Part shown: in pieces, positions 1 to 6,692 of the stretch
How the letters are laid out: each line of letters begins with the position of its first letter
How positions within the stretch are numbered: position 1 is the first letter of the stretch
Assembly (NCBI GenBank): GCA_018062515.1
Contig: JAGOSC010000061.1
Location: 1 to 13,361, forward strand
Source: Candidatus Omnitrophota bacterium
GTDB taxonomy: Bacteria > Omnitrophota > Gorgyraeia > Zapsychrales > Zapsychraceae
Length of the DNA stretch: 13,361 nucleotides
Reading direction: 5' to 3'
Translations under genes and position numbers: made by a program
The notes under the pieces: model-generated
Database searches by the model: none
Told to the model about the DNA's origin: nothing
Seen by the model: only the letters and a program-made list of their open reading frames with translations

Positions 1-215
1 ACACAACTCTGTGATTGTTCAATATAGGCGGGCATGGCTCTAAAGTCACCGTTATATTTTTTTAAATCAAGGTAGACTTTGGGCGGCATCAATACCTTTT
101 GCAACCCATACTGCCGAAACCCTTCTTCGACGGCGACGATAGCTTTTTTAAATTGGATTATCTTTTCGATCTCACGTCTGGTGAGGATCAATGTGCTGGA
201 TAAATTTTTTCTCAT
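1..215 (-). CDS. Ornithine cyclodeaminase / mu-crystallin family protein (N-terminal part, cut by window edge)
   Basis: About 71 N-terminal residues are present and the rest lies beyond the left edge. The reading frame gives ILTRREIEK near the start, then EEGFRQYG, then MPPKVYLDL and GDFRAMPAYI. The last two are the signature N-terminal segments of the ornithine cyclodeaminase/alanine dehydrogenase/mu-crystallin family (NAD-dependent enzymes; the classical member converts ornithine to proline and ammonia). The exact substrate cannot be told from this fragment. I take ATG at 215 as the start, which overlaps the PspC gene by 44 bp. A TTG at 191, just before ILTRRE, would align better with typical family N-termini. 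Neither start has a convincing Shine-Dalgarno sequence. The frame stays open to the window edge. The overlap suggests it is the last visible gene of the tamB-led operon. Confidence 0.75.
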   Translation of the reverse strand, partial: MRKNLSSTLILTRREIEKIIQFKKAIVAVEEGFRQYGLQKVLMPPKVYLDLKKYNGDFRAMPAYIEQSQSC

Positions 216-609
216 CAGGTTTTTGGTAGATATTTTTAGGCATGATTAAATACATAATTAAATACGCGAGTAGGCCGATTCCGCCGATGAATATTCCAAT
301 GAGGAATAAAATACGGAAAATAACCGGATCAATATCCGAATACTCGCCCAACCCACCGCAGACACCGCCGATTTTTTTGTCTTTGTCCGATAAATACAGC
401 CTTTTAATTTGGCGGGATAATTCCACGAAATTATTTAAAGGTGTCGCCACCCACAAAATTAAATAGACTAAAAGGCCGATTCCAAAACCAAAGATAATAA
501 TCAGAAAGATCAAACGAAAAAACACCGGATCGACGAGAAAATACTCTCCCAACCCGGCGCATACACCAGCGATTTTATGGCCTTTTTTTACGCGATATAA
601 TTTTTTCAT
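172..609 (-). CDS. Small membrane protein with two tandem PspC domains
   Basis: This 145-residue protein consists almost entirely of two PspC domains, at about residues 2-57 and 69-124. Each starts with K-K/R-L-Y, continues with I-A/G-GVC-A/G-GLGEY and DPV-F/I-FR, and then has a hydrophobic stretch ending in a P. The copies are 67 residues apart and clearly paralogous. Each carries one long or hairpin-like membrane segment (about residues 31-56 and 98-123), followed by a short charged tail. PspC is an inner-membrane component of the phage-shock envelope-stress response in enterobacteria, but no pspA or pspB is visible here. Stand-alone PspC-domain proteins are widespread and mostly uncharacterised. 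The gene starts 11 bp after the CNNM gene stops, so the two are probably co-transcribed. The Shine-Dalgarno sequence is weak. Confidence 0.9.
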   Translation of the reverse strand: MKKLYRVKKGHKIAGVCAGLGEYFLVDPVFFRLIFLIIIFGFGIGLLVYLILWVATPLNNFVELSRQIKRLYLSDKDKKIGGVCGGLGEYSDIDPVIFRILFLIGIFIGGIGLLAYLIMYLIMPKNIYQKPDEKKFIQHIDPHQT

Positions 610-620
610 CGTGCCCGCTC

Positions 621-1643
621 TTATTTAGTTTCCCGTTCAATGCGTTTAACTATACCACGCAGCAATCGCCCCAAAATATCCGCGCCGGTGATAATTCTTT
701 TTTCTTTTTTCCAATACAGAATTAAATCGTCGTCAATGACATCATCTTCGGAATGTTCTGCCCGGACTTTGAAATTAAAAACCACCTCGCCCAAAGTAAT
801 TCCCGGCTCCGTGACTAAAATCGGCCGATGACAATAGGACAATATACTCTTTCCTTCTTTTGAATATATGACATCTCTCAAAAATCCATCTGCATTGACA
901 ACGACGAGCGGCTTATCTTTTAAGTCCGTAATAATAACCCATTTTTTTCCCGACGCATGAAGTTTTTGTAAAAAAGGATCGCTCGAATTATGTTGAAAAT
1001 CCGGAAAAATAGGCAAACCTTTTTCATTGGCTTCTAAGGCGATAATACTTAATTTGTCGACGATCTCTCCTTCGTCCCTTAACTTGATATCATCCAATTC
1101 AAAAAAATTCACCGCGCCTTGGCTTTCCATTTGTTCAATGTCGGTGTGACCGGAATGCACATGGCGCTTGAGCATGTGAATGATTTCTTCTTCTTGAAAA
1201 TAAATAATCTCTTCTTTCCCGAGCCATGAATCGAGCAGCATACCGGTGGGTTTAGCGAGTGGATACAAAAGGCTTTGATAAAATCGGACGATCGGGACTA
1301 AAAGAAAACTGAACCTTAAAGCGTGTTTGGCCAGATAAGCCTGCGGAAATATTTCGCCAAGCATGGTGATGACAAATGTTGAAAAAACAAAGGCCCACAC
1401 ACCAGACAAAATAGAATCAGAAATAAGTGCTAAAAGTACGTTGGCTGAAACGTTGGCCCACAGTATGGTAGCCAATAAAAAGTGCGCGTCTTTGCGTAAA
1501 CTTAATATTCGTATGGCGTCTTTATTACCCACATCCGCTTGAATTTCTAAACGAAGCCGGCTCACGCCGAAAAAGCCGAGATTTAATCCAGAAAAAAATC
1601 CCGCATGCAGCAAACAAATCAGAATACCAATCCACTCCAGCAT
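621..1643 (-). CDS. CNNM-type DUF21 transmembrane protein with degenerate CBS-like C-terminal region (putative Mg2+ / divalent cation transporter)
   Basis: The protein has 340 residues. The N-terminal half is a CNNM/DUF21 membrane domain: hydrophobic segments near residues 1-20, 55-75, 80-97 and 110-130, the conserved segment FFSGLNLGFFGVSRLRLEI (16-34), and GEIFPQA (96-102). These resemble the SGLNLG and GEIxPQA motifs of the CNNM/CorC cation-transporter family, whose members are linked to magnesium homeostasis and efflux. The cytosolic part (about 140-340) begins with the acidic helical linker (EEEIIHMLKRH) and continues into a region the size of a CBS pair. I cannot see a separate C-terminal CorC_HlyC domain. 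The ATG at 1643 is preceded by AAGGAGAG and gives a normal family N-terminus. An upstream TTG at 1709 would add 22 residues overlapping the previous gene and is unlikely. It lies 20 bp downstream of the EEP gene. The ion specificity is inferred from the family only. Confidence 0.85.
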   Translation of the reverse strand: MLEWIGILICLLHAGFFSGLNLGFFGVSRLRLEIQADVGNKDAIRILSLRKDAHFLLATILWANVSANVLLALISDSILSGVWAFVFSTFVITMLGEIFPQAYLAKHALRFSFLLVPIVRFYQSLLYPLAKPTGMLLDSWLGKEEIIYFQEEEIIHMLKRHVHSGHTDIEQMESQGAVNFFELDDIKLRDEGEIVDKLSIIALEANEKGLPIFPDFQHNSSDPFLQKLHASGKKWVIITDLKDKPLVVVNADGFLRDVIYSKEGKSILSYCHRPILVTEPGITLGEVVFNFKVRAEHSEDDVIDDDLILYWKKEKRIITGADILGRLLRGIVKRIERETK

Positions 1644-1663
1644 AACTCTCCTTGAACAATTTT

Positions 1664-2476
1664 TTAAATGACCGTACCGAATTGCGAATCGAATTCTAAT
1701 TCCGCCCAAATCGGAAAATGATCACTGGGTTTTTTAGATAGAACTTTATCGGTTTCTACCAAACGCATACCTTTGGTAAAAATATGGTCTAATGACGTTT
1801 TCTTGTTAAGAATATACCAATGCTTATAAGACCACGCAATATTTTTCGTCGCTAAGTCAAAGCCGTGATGGATCAAAGGATCAATGGTGGCAAAATAATT
1901 CTTTTTAGTCAATGTATTAAAGTCCCCGGCGATAATGCAATATTTAACCGTGTCCGGAATAGATTGAATGATCGATTTCATTTGCTGCGTCCGATATTCC
2001 GTCTTCAACCAAACATCCATGTGGACGCTAACAGCCAAAATCTTAAATTCTCCTATATGTATGTTCGCCATGACCGCAATTCTCTGCAACTTATTTAATT
2101 TGATGTGCGGCAAGATTATTTTTTGATGTTCCGCAATCGGCCATTTGGAAAGAATCGCATTACCAAAATCCCGTCCATGTTGAGGATGTTTAACCGCCGG
2201 ATAATATACAAAATTAAATTGAAGCGCATCGGCAATGTGCTTTACCCCATCGACATCCATTTCCTGCAGACAAATAATGTCGGACCGATTTAAAGACGGC
2301 TGATTCTTAATCAATTCAACCGCATGTTTCACTTTCTTGGCAAATTCAATATTATATGTAAAAATGGTAATTCTTCTCGCCGGTTTTTGTTGGCATTGAT
2401 AATCGAGACAAACATACTGCGGTTCCGACGGATGCGTGTAGTTTCTTTTATGATTATTTAAAGGATTAAACCTCAC
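1664..2476 (-). CDS. Endonuclease/exonuclease/phosphatase (EEP) family metal-dependent hydrolase
   Basis: This 270-residue protein carries the complete active-site set of the EEP (DNase I / exonuclease III-like) fold. Visible are TYNIE with Asn42, CLQEMD with Glu72, GNAILS (105-110), VHMD with His152, GDFNT with Asp185 and Asn187, SLDHIF with Asp230, and a terminal SDHFPIWAEL with Asp252 and His253. Members hydrolyse phosphodiester or phosphoester bonds in nucleic acids, phosphoinositides or sphingomyelin, and the substrate cannot be assigned here. There is no signal peptide, so a cytosolic location is likely. The first 35 residues lie before the fold and include two Cys. The start is GTG at 2476, supported by GGAAGG about five bases upstream. 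That Shine-Dalgarno sequence overlaps the TAG stop of the tamB-like gene (10-bp gap), which suggests translational coupling. Confidence 0.88.
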   Translation of the reverse strand: MRFNPLNNHKRNYTHPSEPQYVCLDYQCQQKPARRITIFTYNIEFAKKVKHAVELIKNQPSLNRSDIICLQEMDVDGVKHIADALQFNFVYYPAVKHPQHGRDFGNAILSKWPIAEHQKIILPHIKLNKLQRIAVMANIHIGEFKILAVSVHMDVWLKTEYRTQQMKSIIQSIPDTVKYCIIAGDFNTLTKKNYFATIDPLIHHGFDLATKNIAWSYKHWYILNKKTSLDHIFTKGMRLVETDKVLSKKPSDHFPIWAELEFDSQFGTVI

Positions 2477-2486
2477 AACAGCCTTC

Positions 2487-4097
2487 CTAAAAATTAACTT
2501 TATATTTCATTAAAATTTCCGAAGCGCCTACGTCTTGCGGATCCAACTCAGTACTGTCCGTATTTTTAAATTCTTTGTTAATATCCAAAGTGACTTTATT
2601 GGTCACTTGAATTTCGCTCCCGACTTTCTGTGTCACAGTTCCTTTAGTACCCTCCGGCGCATCCGGATCCGTTTCATTTTGTACTTCATATTTTACGTCA
2701 ACGGTTTCGGAAAGCTTTTTAGTCGCTCCGATTCCTTTACGATTGGCATCAAAACTAAACGAAATGTCCGTGATTCCAAAACGTTCCGCCATTTTATTTC
2801 CAGTCCCTCCAAAAAACATGTACTCCAGCAAATCCTTTGTTAATTGCGGAGAAACAGTTCCCGTGGACATAGATTCATCGAGGCTTTCCCATCTTTTTCC
2901 CGTCGCGAGCATTAAAAATAATTCCTGTTCGGGGAGATACGGATCCGATGATAAGTTAATCGTGGGCTCCTTGAGCGTTCCGCCGACTGCAACGTAAATA
3001 ACCGTCTTTCCGATCTTTGTTTCTCCCTTAATATCAAGTCTTGGATTTTTTGGCTCATCGGAAAAATAAAGTTCGCTTGGATTTAATTTTAAGTACGTCC
3101 TTTTCGCGCTCACTTTACCTTCCGTCGCGGCAATGTCTCCGGACATTTGAGGATTCGTTAAGAGACCTTTAAATTTTAAATTAAATTCTACCGGCATTTC
3201 TTTTAACGTCACTTGGCGATTATCCAGCTCAACCACCATTAAACTTCCGGTTAAGACCGGTTTTTCGTAATGGCCCAATATCTGTACGTCTAACTGTTTA
3301 ACAAGACCCTGTAAGTACCGTGTATGAAAATTCTTAGGCATATATCCGGCAATTTCGCTCACATCCAGTGAGCTCGTAAAAACAGTTGCGTCCAAAACTC
3401 CGGACCTGAATGAACCATTAATGACAATAGGATCGGAAACCGGAAGCCGCAAACGCGCGTTATTAATCCGGACGTCTAATCCATTAATATTGAGTGAATT
3501 AACCTTTACGCGGAATTCCTGAATCTTGAGTTCGCTTTTTTCTGAAAGTTCTCTTAAACCAGTTATTGTCAAACTTCCGGCAATCGTCGGAGTTTTATAA
3601 TTGCCTTTTATCGTCGCGTTTAATTGTTTTACTAAAGTCGGCCAATATTTCGCGCTCTGACGCTTCAAAAAACTGTTAGCAAATTCATCCACATCTACAG
3701 AATCAGCCTGCAAAATAATATCGACAACCCCATGACTCAACGAACCATTGACGACAATATCTTCCGACGATGGCATTTTCAAGCGGGCGTTACGAATTTG
3801 GATATCTAAATTATTTACTCTAAATGAAGAGGCTTTAACATATAGTTCTTCGACGTTCAATTCACTATGTTTAGGAAGTTCATTCCAATTTCTGATCCGC
3901 AGGTGACGAAAACGCATTCCCGTCACGAAATCTCCCTCGACGGATTCGTACGTAACAATACTATCTGTAGCATCCTTTTTGATAACTTGGTGCATCGCTA
4001 TGTCGGATCCTTGAGGAGTAAATAAAATGAAGTATAAACCATAACCCAAAATGAATATGGCGCTAAGAAGAAATATGATTGTTCGTTTAATAGTCAT
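2487..4097 (-). CDS. tamB: TamB-like translocation/assembly module protein (short, with internal duplication)
   Basis: The protein has 536 residues. An N-terminal membrane anchor (about 5-26) is followed by a long beta-rich periplasmic region. Residues of roughly 300-536 match the TamB C-terminal domain (DUF490 type): MPVEFNLKFKG, ATEGKV, LDIKGETKIGKT, the DPYLPEQELFLMLATG segment, EYMFFGGTG and a terminal strand ending KYKVNF. TamB/AsmA-like proteins form periplasm-spanning grooves used in outer-membrane protein assembly or phospholipid transport. It is much shorter than the roughly 1,250-residue E. coli TamB. The middle consists of two copies of a 110-residue unit (78-187 and 188-297). No tamA/BamA-type barrel gene lies in the window. 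It opens a new transcription unit behind a clear promoter. The ATG at 4097 has no recognisable Shine-Dalgarno sequence, only an AT-rich leader. Confidence 0.85.
   Translation of the reverse strand: MTIKRTIIFLLSAIFILGYGLYFILFTPQGSDIAMHQVIKKDATDSIVTYESVEGDFVTGMRFRHLRIRNWNELPKHSELNVEELYVKASSFRVNNLDIQIRNARLKMPSSEDIVVNGSLSHGVVDIILQADSVDVDEFANSFLKRQSAKYWPTLVKQLNATIKGNYKTPTIAGSLTITGLRELSEKSELKIQEFRVKVNSLNINGLDVRINNARLRLPVSDPIVINGSFRSGVLDATVFTSSLDVSEIAGYMPKNFHTRYLQGLVKQLDVQILGHYEKPVLTGSLMVVELDNRQVTLKEMPVEFNLKFKGLLTNPQMSGDIAATEGKVSAKRTYLKLNPSELYFSDEPKNPRLDIKGETKIGKTVIYVAVGGTLKEPTINLSSDPYLPEQELFLMLATGKRWESLDESMSTGTVSPQLTKDLLEYMFFGGTGNKMAERFGITDISFSFDANRKGIGATKKLSETVDVKYEVQNETDPDAPEGTKGTVTQKVGSEIQVTNKVTLDINKEFKNTDSTELDPQDVGASEILMKYKVNF
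3207..3866 (-). repeat. Tandem 330-bp (110-residue) in-frame duplication inside the tamB-like gene
   Basis: Unit 1 (3866 down to 3537) and unit 2 (3536 down to 3207) encode aligned segments at a constant offset of 110 residues. Matched landmarks are SEL (78 / 188), NNLDIQIRNARL / NGLDVRINNARL (95 / 205), VVNGSL / VINGSF, and KQLNATIKGNY / KQLDVQILGHY (157 / 267). By hand count about 45 of 104 aligned positions are identical, with no gap needed. The copies have diverged, so the duplication is old, but the spacing has been kept exactly. Confidence 0.85.
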
Positions 4098-4129
4098 ATT
4101 AATATATCTATTATTAAAGTTTGCGGGCT

Positions 4130-4159
4130 ATTATAACATGCTTTGGAAAAGTCGGACAA
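4130..4159 (-). promoter_or_regulatory. Sigma-70-type promoter with extended -10 for the tamB-led operon
   Basis: Read on the minus strand, TTGTCC (4159-4154) is followed after 18 bp by a perfect TATAAT (4135-4130). The -10 is preceded by TG one base upstream, giving an extended -10 (TGTTATAAT). Transcription would start near 4122, leaving a leader of about 25 nt before the ATG at 4097. It lies in the 201-bp gap between otsB and tamB, the largest non-coding gap in the window. I see no convincing hairpin terminator for the otsAB transcript in that gap. Confidence 0.65.
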
Positions 4160-4298
4160 CTTATACCCAAAACTCAGACAAAATTATAATTTCGGAATGA
4201 TCATGGAAAGGGATATACGAAAGTGATTCGGCGGATAAAGAAATGAAAAAGCGGCATATGTGATCATAAACAAAGACCGATATATTTATTTCCTACAA

Positions 4299-5096
4299 CT
4301 ACATTATTTTTTCAATTTCCGTGAGAAATTGCAGAACTTCATCGCTATTATTTAAATAATATTTAGCATAAGAAACTTTTGGATTTCCCACCATAATCGT
4401 GATTCCCCGATCCTCCAACGCCTTAAATGCGCTTTCATCCGTCAGATCATCACCAATATAAATAGGTAAGATCTTATGATTCTCCGCGTGATAATGTTGA
4501 TCATCCAACAGCCAAATAACCGCCTTTCCCTTATCCCACTCGACGGGCGGTAAAATTTCTACTACCTTTTTCCCTAAACCAACCTTGATTTTTTTCTTCA
4601 CCACATACGGGTCGATAATTTTTTTCAACATCGCCTCTAGACCAGCCATGTCTTTGGGATCCACCAGACGATAATGTATGCTTAAGGTACAATTCTTGTC
4701 TTCGATAAGAAGATGATCAATTTTATTTTTAGTGAGTTCCTCGAAAATTTCCATTTTGATACGGGTTAGGATCTCTTTATTTTCACTGCCCACAATCGCC
4801 TTAAAACTGACCGTCGGCCATTTAGCTTCAAGACCATGATTTCCGACGTAAATGACGTTTTTAAGCCCAACGCGTTCCTGAATATCTTCCAAGCCCCGGC
4901 CGCTAACGATGGCTACACGGCATCCGGCGACCCAGGTAAGGCGTTCCAAAATACGTTTGGCTTCTTTGGAAAGAATGGCCTTATCCGGCGTTTCCACAAT
5001 GGGTGTCAAGGTCCCGTCGTAATCCAAAAACAAAAAAAGTTCTTTGTTTTTGATTTCCTCTTTTATTTTGTCTAAAGACTCAAATAAGTAATCCAT
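4299..5096 (-). CDS. otsB: Trehalose-6-phosphate phosphatase (HAD superfamily)
   Basis: This is a 265-residue HAD phosphatase of the trehalose-phosphatase family, which removes phosphate from trehalose 6-phosphate to give trehalose. HAD motif I is FLDYDGTLTP, with nucleophile Asp25 and acid/base Asp27. Motif II is IVSGR (63-67), VGNHGLE follows at 84-90, the lysine of WDKGKA (Lys189) corresponds to motif III, and motif IV is IGDDLTDES (214-222). Length and motif order are normal. I start it at ATG 5096, which overlaps the end of otsA by 17 bp. An alternative TTG at 5135 adds 13 residues (NLKKPAIIHNNP...) without a better ribosome site and would lengthen the overlap to 56 bp. The overlap with otsA implies coupled translation and supports a shared trehalose pathway. 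Confidence 0.93.
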   Translation of the reverse strand: MDYLFESLDKIKEEIKNKELFLFLDYDGTLTPIVETPDKAILSKEAKRILERLTWVAGCRVAIVSGRGLEDIQERVGLKNVIYVGNHGLEAKWPTVSFKAIVGSENKEILTRIKMEIFEELTKNKIDHLLIEDKNCTLSIHYRLVDPKDMAGLEAMLKKIIDPYVVKKKIKVGLGKKVVEILPPVEWDKGKAVIWLLDDQHYHAENHKILPIYIGDDLTDESAFKALEDRGITIMVGNPKVSYAKYYLNNSDEVLQFLTEIEKIM

Positions 5097-6597
5097 AGGA
5101 TTGTTGTGTATTATTGCTGGTTTCTTTAAATTCAAATTTCAATAAATCTGAAATCACTTTTCCTGCCCACCGGTAAATATTATTATTGCGGACAACATCA
5201 CGCATTTTTTCCATTCTTTTAAAACGCTCTTCCGACGGAAGATGAAGTGCGGTAAAAATCGCTTCTCCAAACTGGACACGATCGTACGGATTAATTAAAA
5301 TTGCGTCGGTTAGCTCTCGAGCAGCACCAGTAAACTGACTTAAAACAAGCATGCCTTTACCATTTGTGCAGCTGGCCACATATTCTTTCGCCACTAAGTT
5401 CATCCCGTCGTGAAGAGAGCCGACAATGCCTACATCGCTGATCTTATATAGAGCCAAAAGTTCGAAAAGTGAAAAATGACGACGGACAAAAATAATCGGC
5501 TTCCATGAAGATGTTCCGTACTTCCAATTGATCTGTTCTACCAACGCATTAATTTCATCATTAATCGCTTTGTATTGAGGGATATGAAGTCGACTGAGAA
5601 CACCAACTTGTAGAAAGGCAATTTTTCCTATTAATTCCGGGTGACGTTCCAGTAAATAATCCAGGGCTAATAATTTTTCAGGGATTCCTTTCGTATAATC
5701 AATACGGTCCAGCCCCACCAAGACCCGCATATCAGCCAAATTATGTTCTTGAATCAATGCCTCGGCTATATTCTTTACTTTCGTTGAATTCACTTTTTGT
5801 TCAATGTCACGAAAATCGACGCTAATAGGATAAGGGCGTACAAGCGTCTTATGCTCACCACGTATCACGGAAATATTTTCACGGTCGATTTTGCTTTCAA
5901 TTTCCCTGTCGATGACATCCATGAAATTATTGCAATGATAACGTGTGTGAAATCCAAGAAGATCATTGGCTAATAGTCCGTCGAGAATTTCCTTTTTTTG
6001 TGGGCAAATGCGAAACGCTTCATAACTGGGCCATGGTATATGCCAAAAATGCGCAGTAATAATTTGATTGCCCGCCTTTTGTTTTAAATACTTTGGAAGC
6101 AGGCATAAATGATAATCTTGAATCCATATGAACGCCTTCTGATTACCGATTTCATCCAGGATCGCTTGGGCAAATTTAGCATTCACCCGCTGATAATATT
6201 CCCAATCTTCTTGACGGAAGATCGGTCGTTTAAAGGCCATGTGGCATAACGGCCAAAGGGCCTCATTAGAAAAACCATAATAGTAGCCTTCTTGTTCTTT
6301 TTTATTCAGCCAAATCATTTTCAATGTATAACTGGCATTCTCCGGAGGAACTTGAACTTTACCATGCGGCGCGCTGACTTTTCGATCCGCATCTCCGTCG
6401 CTCAAGGCTACCCACAATCCATGACAAGCCTGCATCACCGGGTCTAAAGCCGAGATAACCCCGCCGACACCGCGTTCGCATTCAACATTACGGCGATTGA
6501 ACACATGTACATACGGTTGACGGTTCGAGACAACGACAAATTGATATTCTTTCATCCTGTCTTGAACCAAATTTTGTAAATCTTCTTTAGTCCACAT
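5080..6597 (-). CDS. otsA: Trehalose-6-phosphate synthase (GT20 glycosyltransferase)
   Basis: This 505-residue GT20 retaining glycosyltransferase should transfer glucose from a nucleotide sugar to glucose 6-phosphate. Family landmarks in order are VVSNRQPY (22-29), GVGGVISAL (43-51), YYYGFSNEALWP (105-116), WIQDYHL with Asp161, HFWHIPWPS (183-191), GLDRIDYTKGIP with Arg298 and Lys303, SLHDGMNLVAKEY with Asp397 and Glu405, and LSQFTGAARE (419-428). All expected nucleotide-sugar and acceptor residues appear present. FWHIPWP differs from the FLHIPFP of E. coli OtsA, so a related acceptor (for example glycerol phosphate) is not excluded. The otsB overlap makes trehalose the best call. The ATG at 6597 is preceded by TGAGGAAG at good spacing. 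It follows the sensor kinase by 95 bp, a gap that holds candidate control sites. Confidence 0.92.
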   Translation of the reverse strand: MWTKEDLQNLVQDRMKEYQFVVVSNRQPYVHVFNRRNVECERGVGGVISALDPVMQACHGLWVALSDGDADRKVSAPHGKVQVPPENASYTLKMIWLNKKEQEGYYYGFSNEALWPLCHMAFKRPIFRQEDWEYYQRVNAKFAQAILDEIGNQKAFIWIQDYHLCLLPKYLKQKAGNQIITAHFWHIPWPSYEAFRICPQKKEILDGLLANDLLGFHTRYHCNNFMDVIDREIESKIDRENISVIRGEHKTLVRPYPISVDFRDIEQKVNSTKVKNIAEALIQEHNLADMRVLVGLDRIDYTKGIPEKLLALDYLLERHPELIGKIAFLQVGVLSRLHIPQYKAINDEINALVEQINWKYGTSSWKPIIFVRRHFSLFELLALYKISDVGIVGSLHDGMNLVAKEYVASCTNGKGMLVLSQFTGAARELTDAILINPYDRVQFGEAIFTALHLPSEERFKRMEKMRDVVRNNNIYRWAGKVISDLLKFEFKETSNNTQQSYGLLI

Positions 6598-6602
6598 AAT
6601 GT

Positions 6603-6609
6603 CTTCCTC
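6603..6609 (-). promoter_or_regulatory. Ribosome binding site of otsA
   Basis: GAGGAAG on the minus strand ends five bases before the ATG at 6597. It is the clearest Shine-Dalgarno sequence among the genes of this cluster, and it supports this start over the internal Met at residue 15. Confidence 0.7.
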
Positions 6610-6648
6610 AAAAGTTAAACATAATTGGATAAGTCGTTTACGAAAAGT

Positions 6649-6692
6649 AGTATAGGAGAGTAAAGATTAACGGAAGATTAAATTAGAATTAA
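6649..6692 (-). promoter_or_regulatory. Candidate response-regulator box (three 11-bp-phased direct repeats) plus -10 element upstream of otsA
   Basis: On the minus strand, TTAATTCT (6692-6685), TTAATCTT (6681-6674) and TTAATCTT (6670-6663) are spaced exactly 11 bp start to start. The last two are identical and the first matches at 6 of 8 positions. Eight bases after the third repeat comes TATACT (6654-6649), five of six matches to a -10 box, with no good -35. The repeats therefore cover the -35 region, as activator boxes of the OmpR/PhoB family do. The array starts directly after the stop codon of the histidine kinase gene. That the neighbouring OmpR-type regulator binds here is an inference. 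Confidence 0.45.

Noticed and set aside
1644..1709. TTG-initiated extension of the CNNM gene by 22 residues
   Set aside because: The ATG at 1643 has AAGGAGAG directly upstream and begins at the expected hydrophobic N-terminus. The extension overlaps the previous gene and is polar.
242..2293. Plus-strand open frames opposite the PspC, CNNM and EEP genes
   Set aside because: They lie antisense to well-supported genes, show no family motifs and have no ribosome sites. The same holds for other plus-strand frames across the window.
4210..4240. Small inverted repeat CGAA/TTCG in the otsB-tamB gap as a terminator
   Set aside because: The stem is only four pairs with no following T-run in the transcription direction.
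5097..5135. TTG-initiated extension of otsB by 13 residues
   Set aside because: It has no ribosome site, enlarges the otsA overlap to 56 bp, and the ATG at 5096 gives a normal-length family member.
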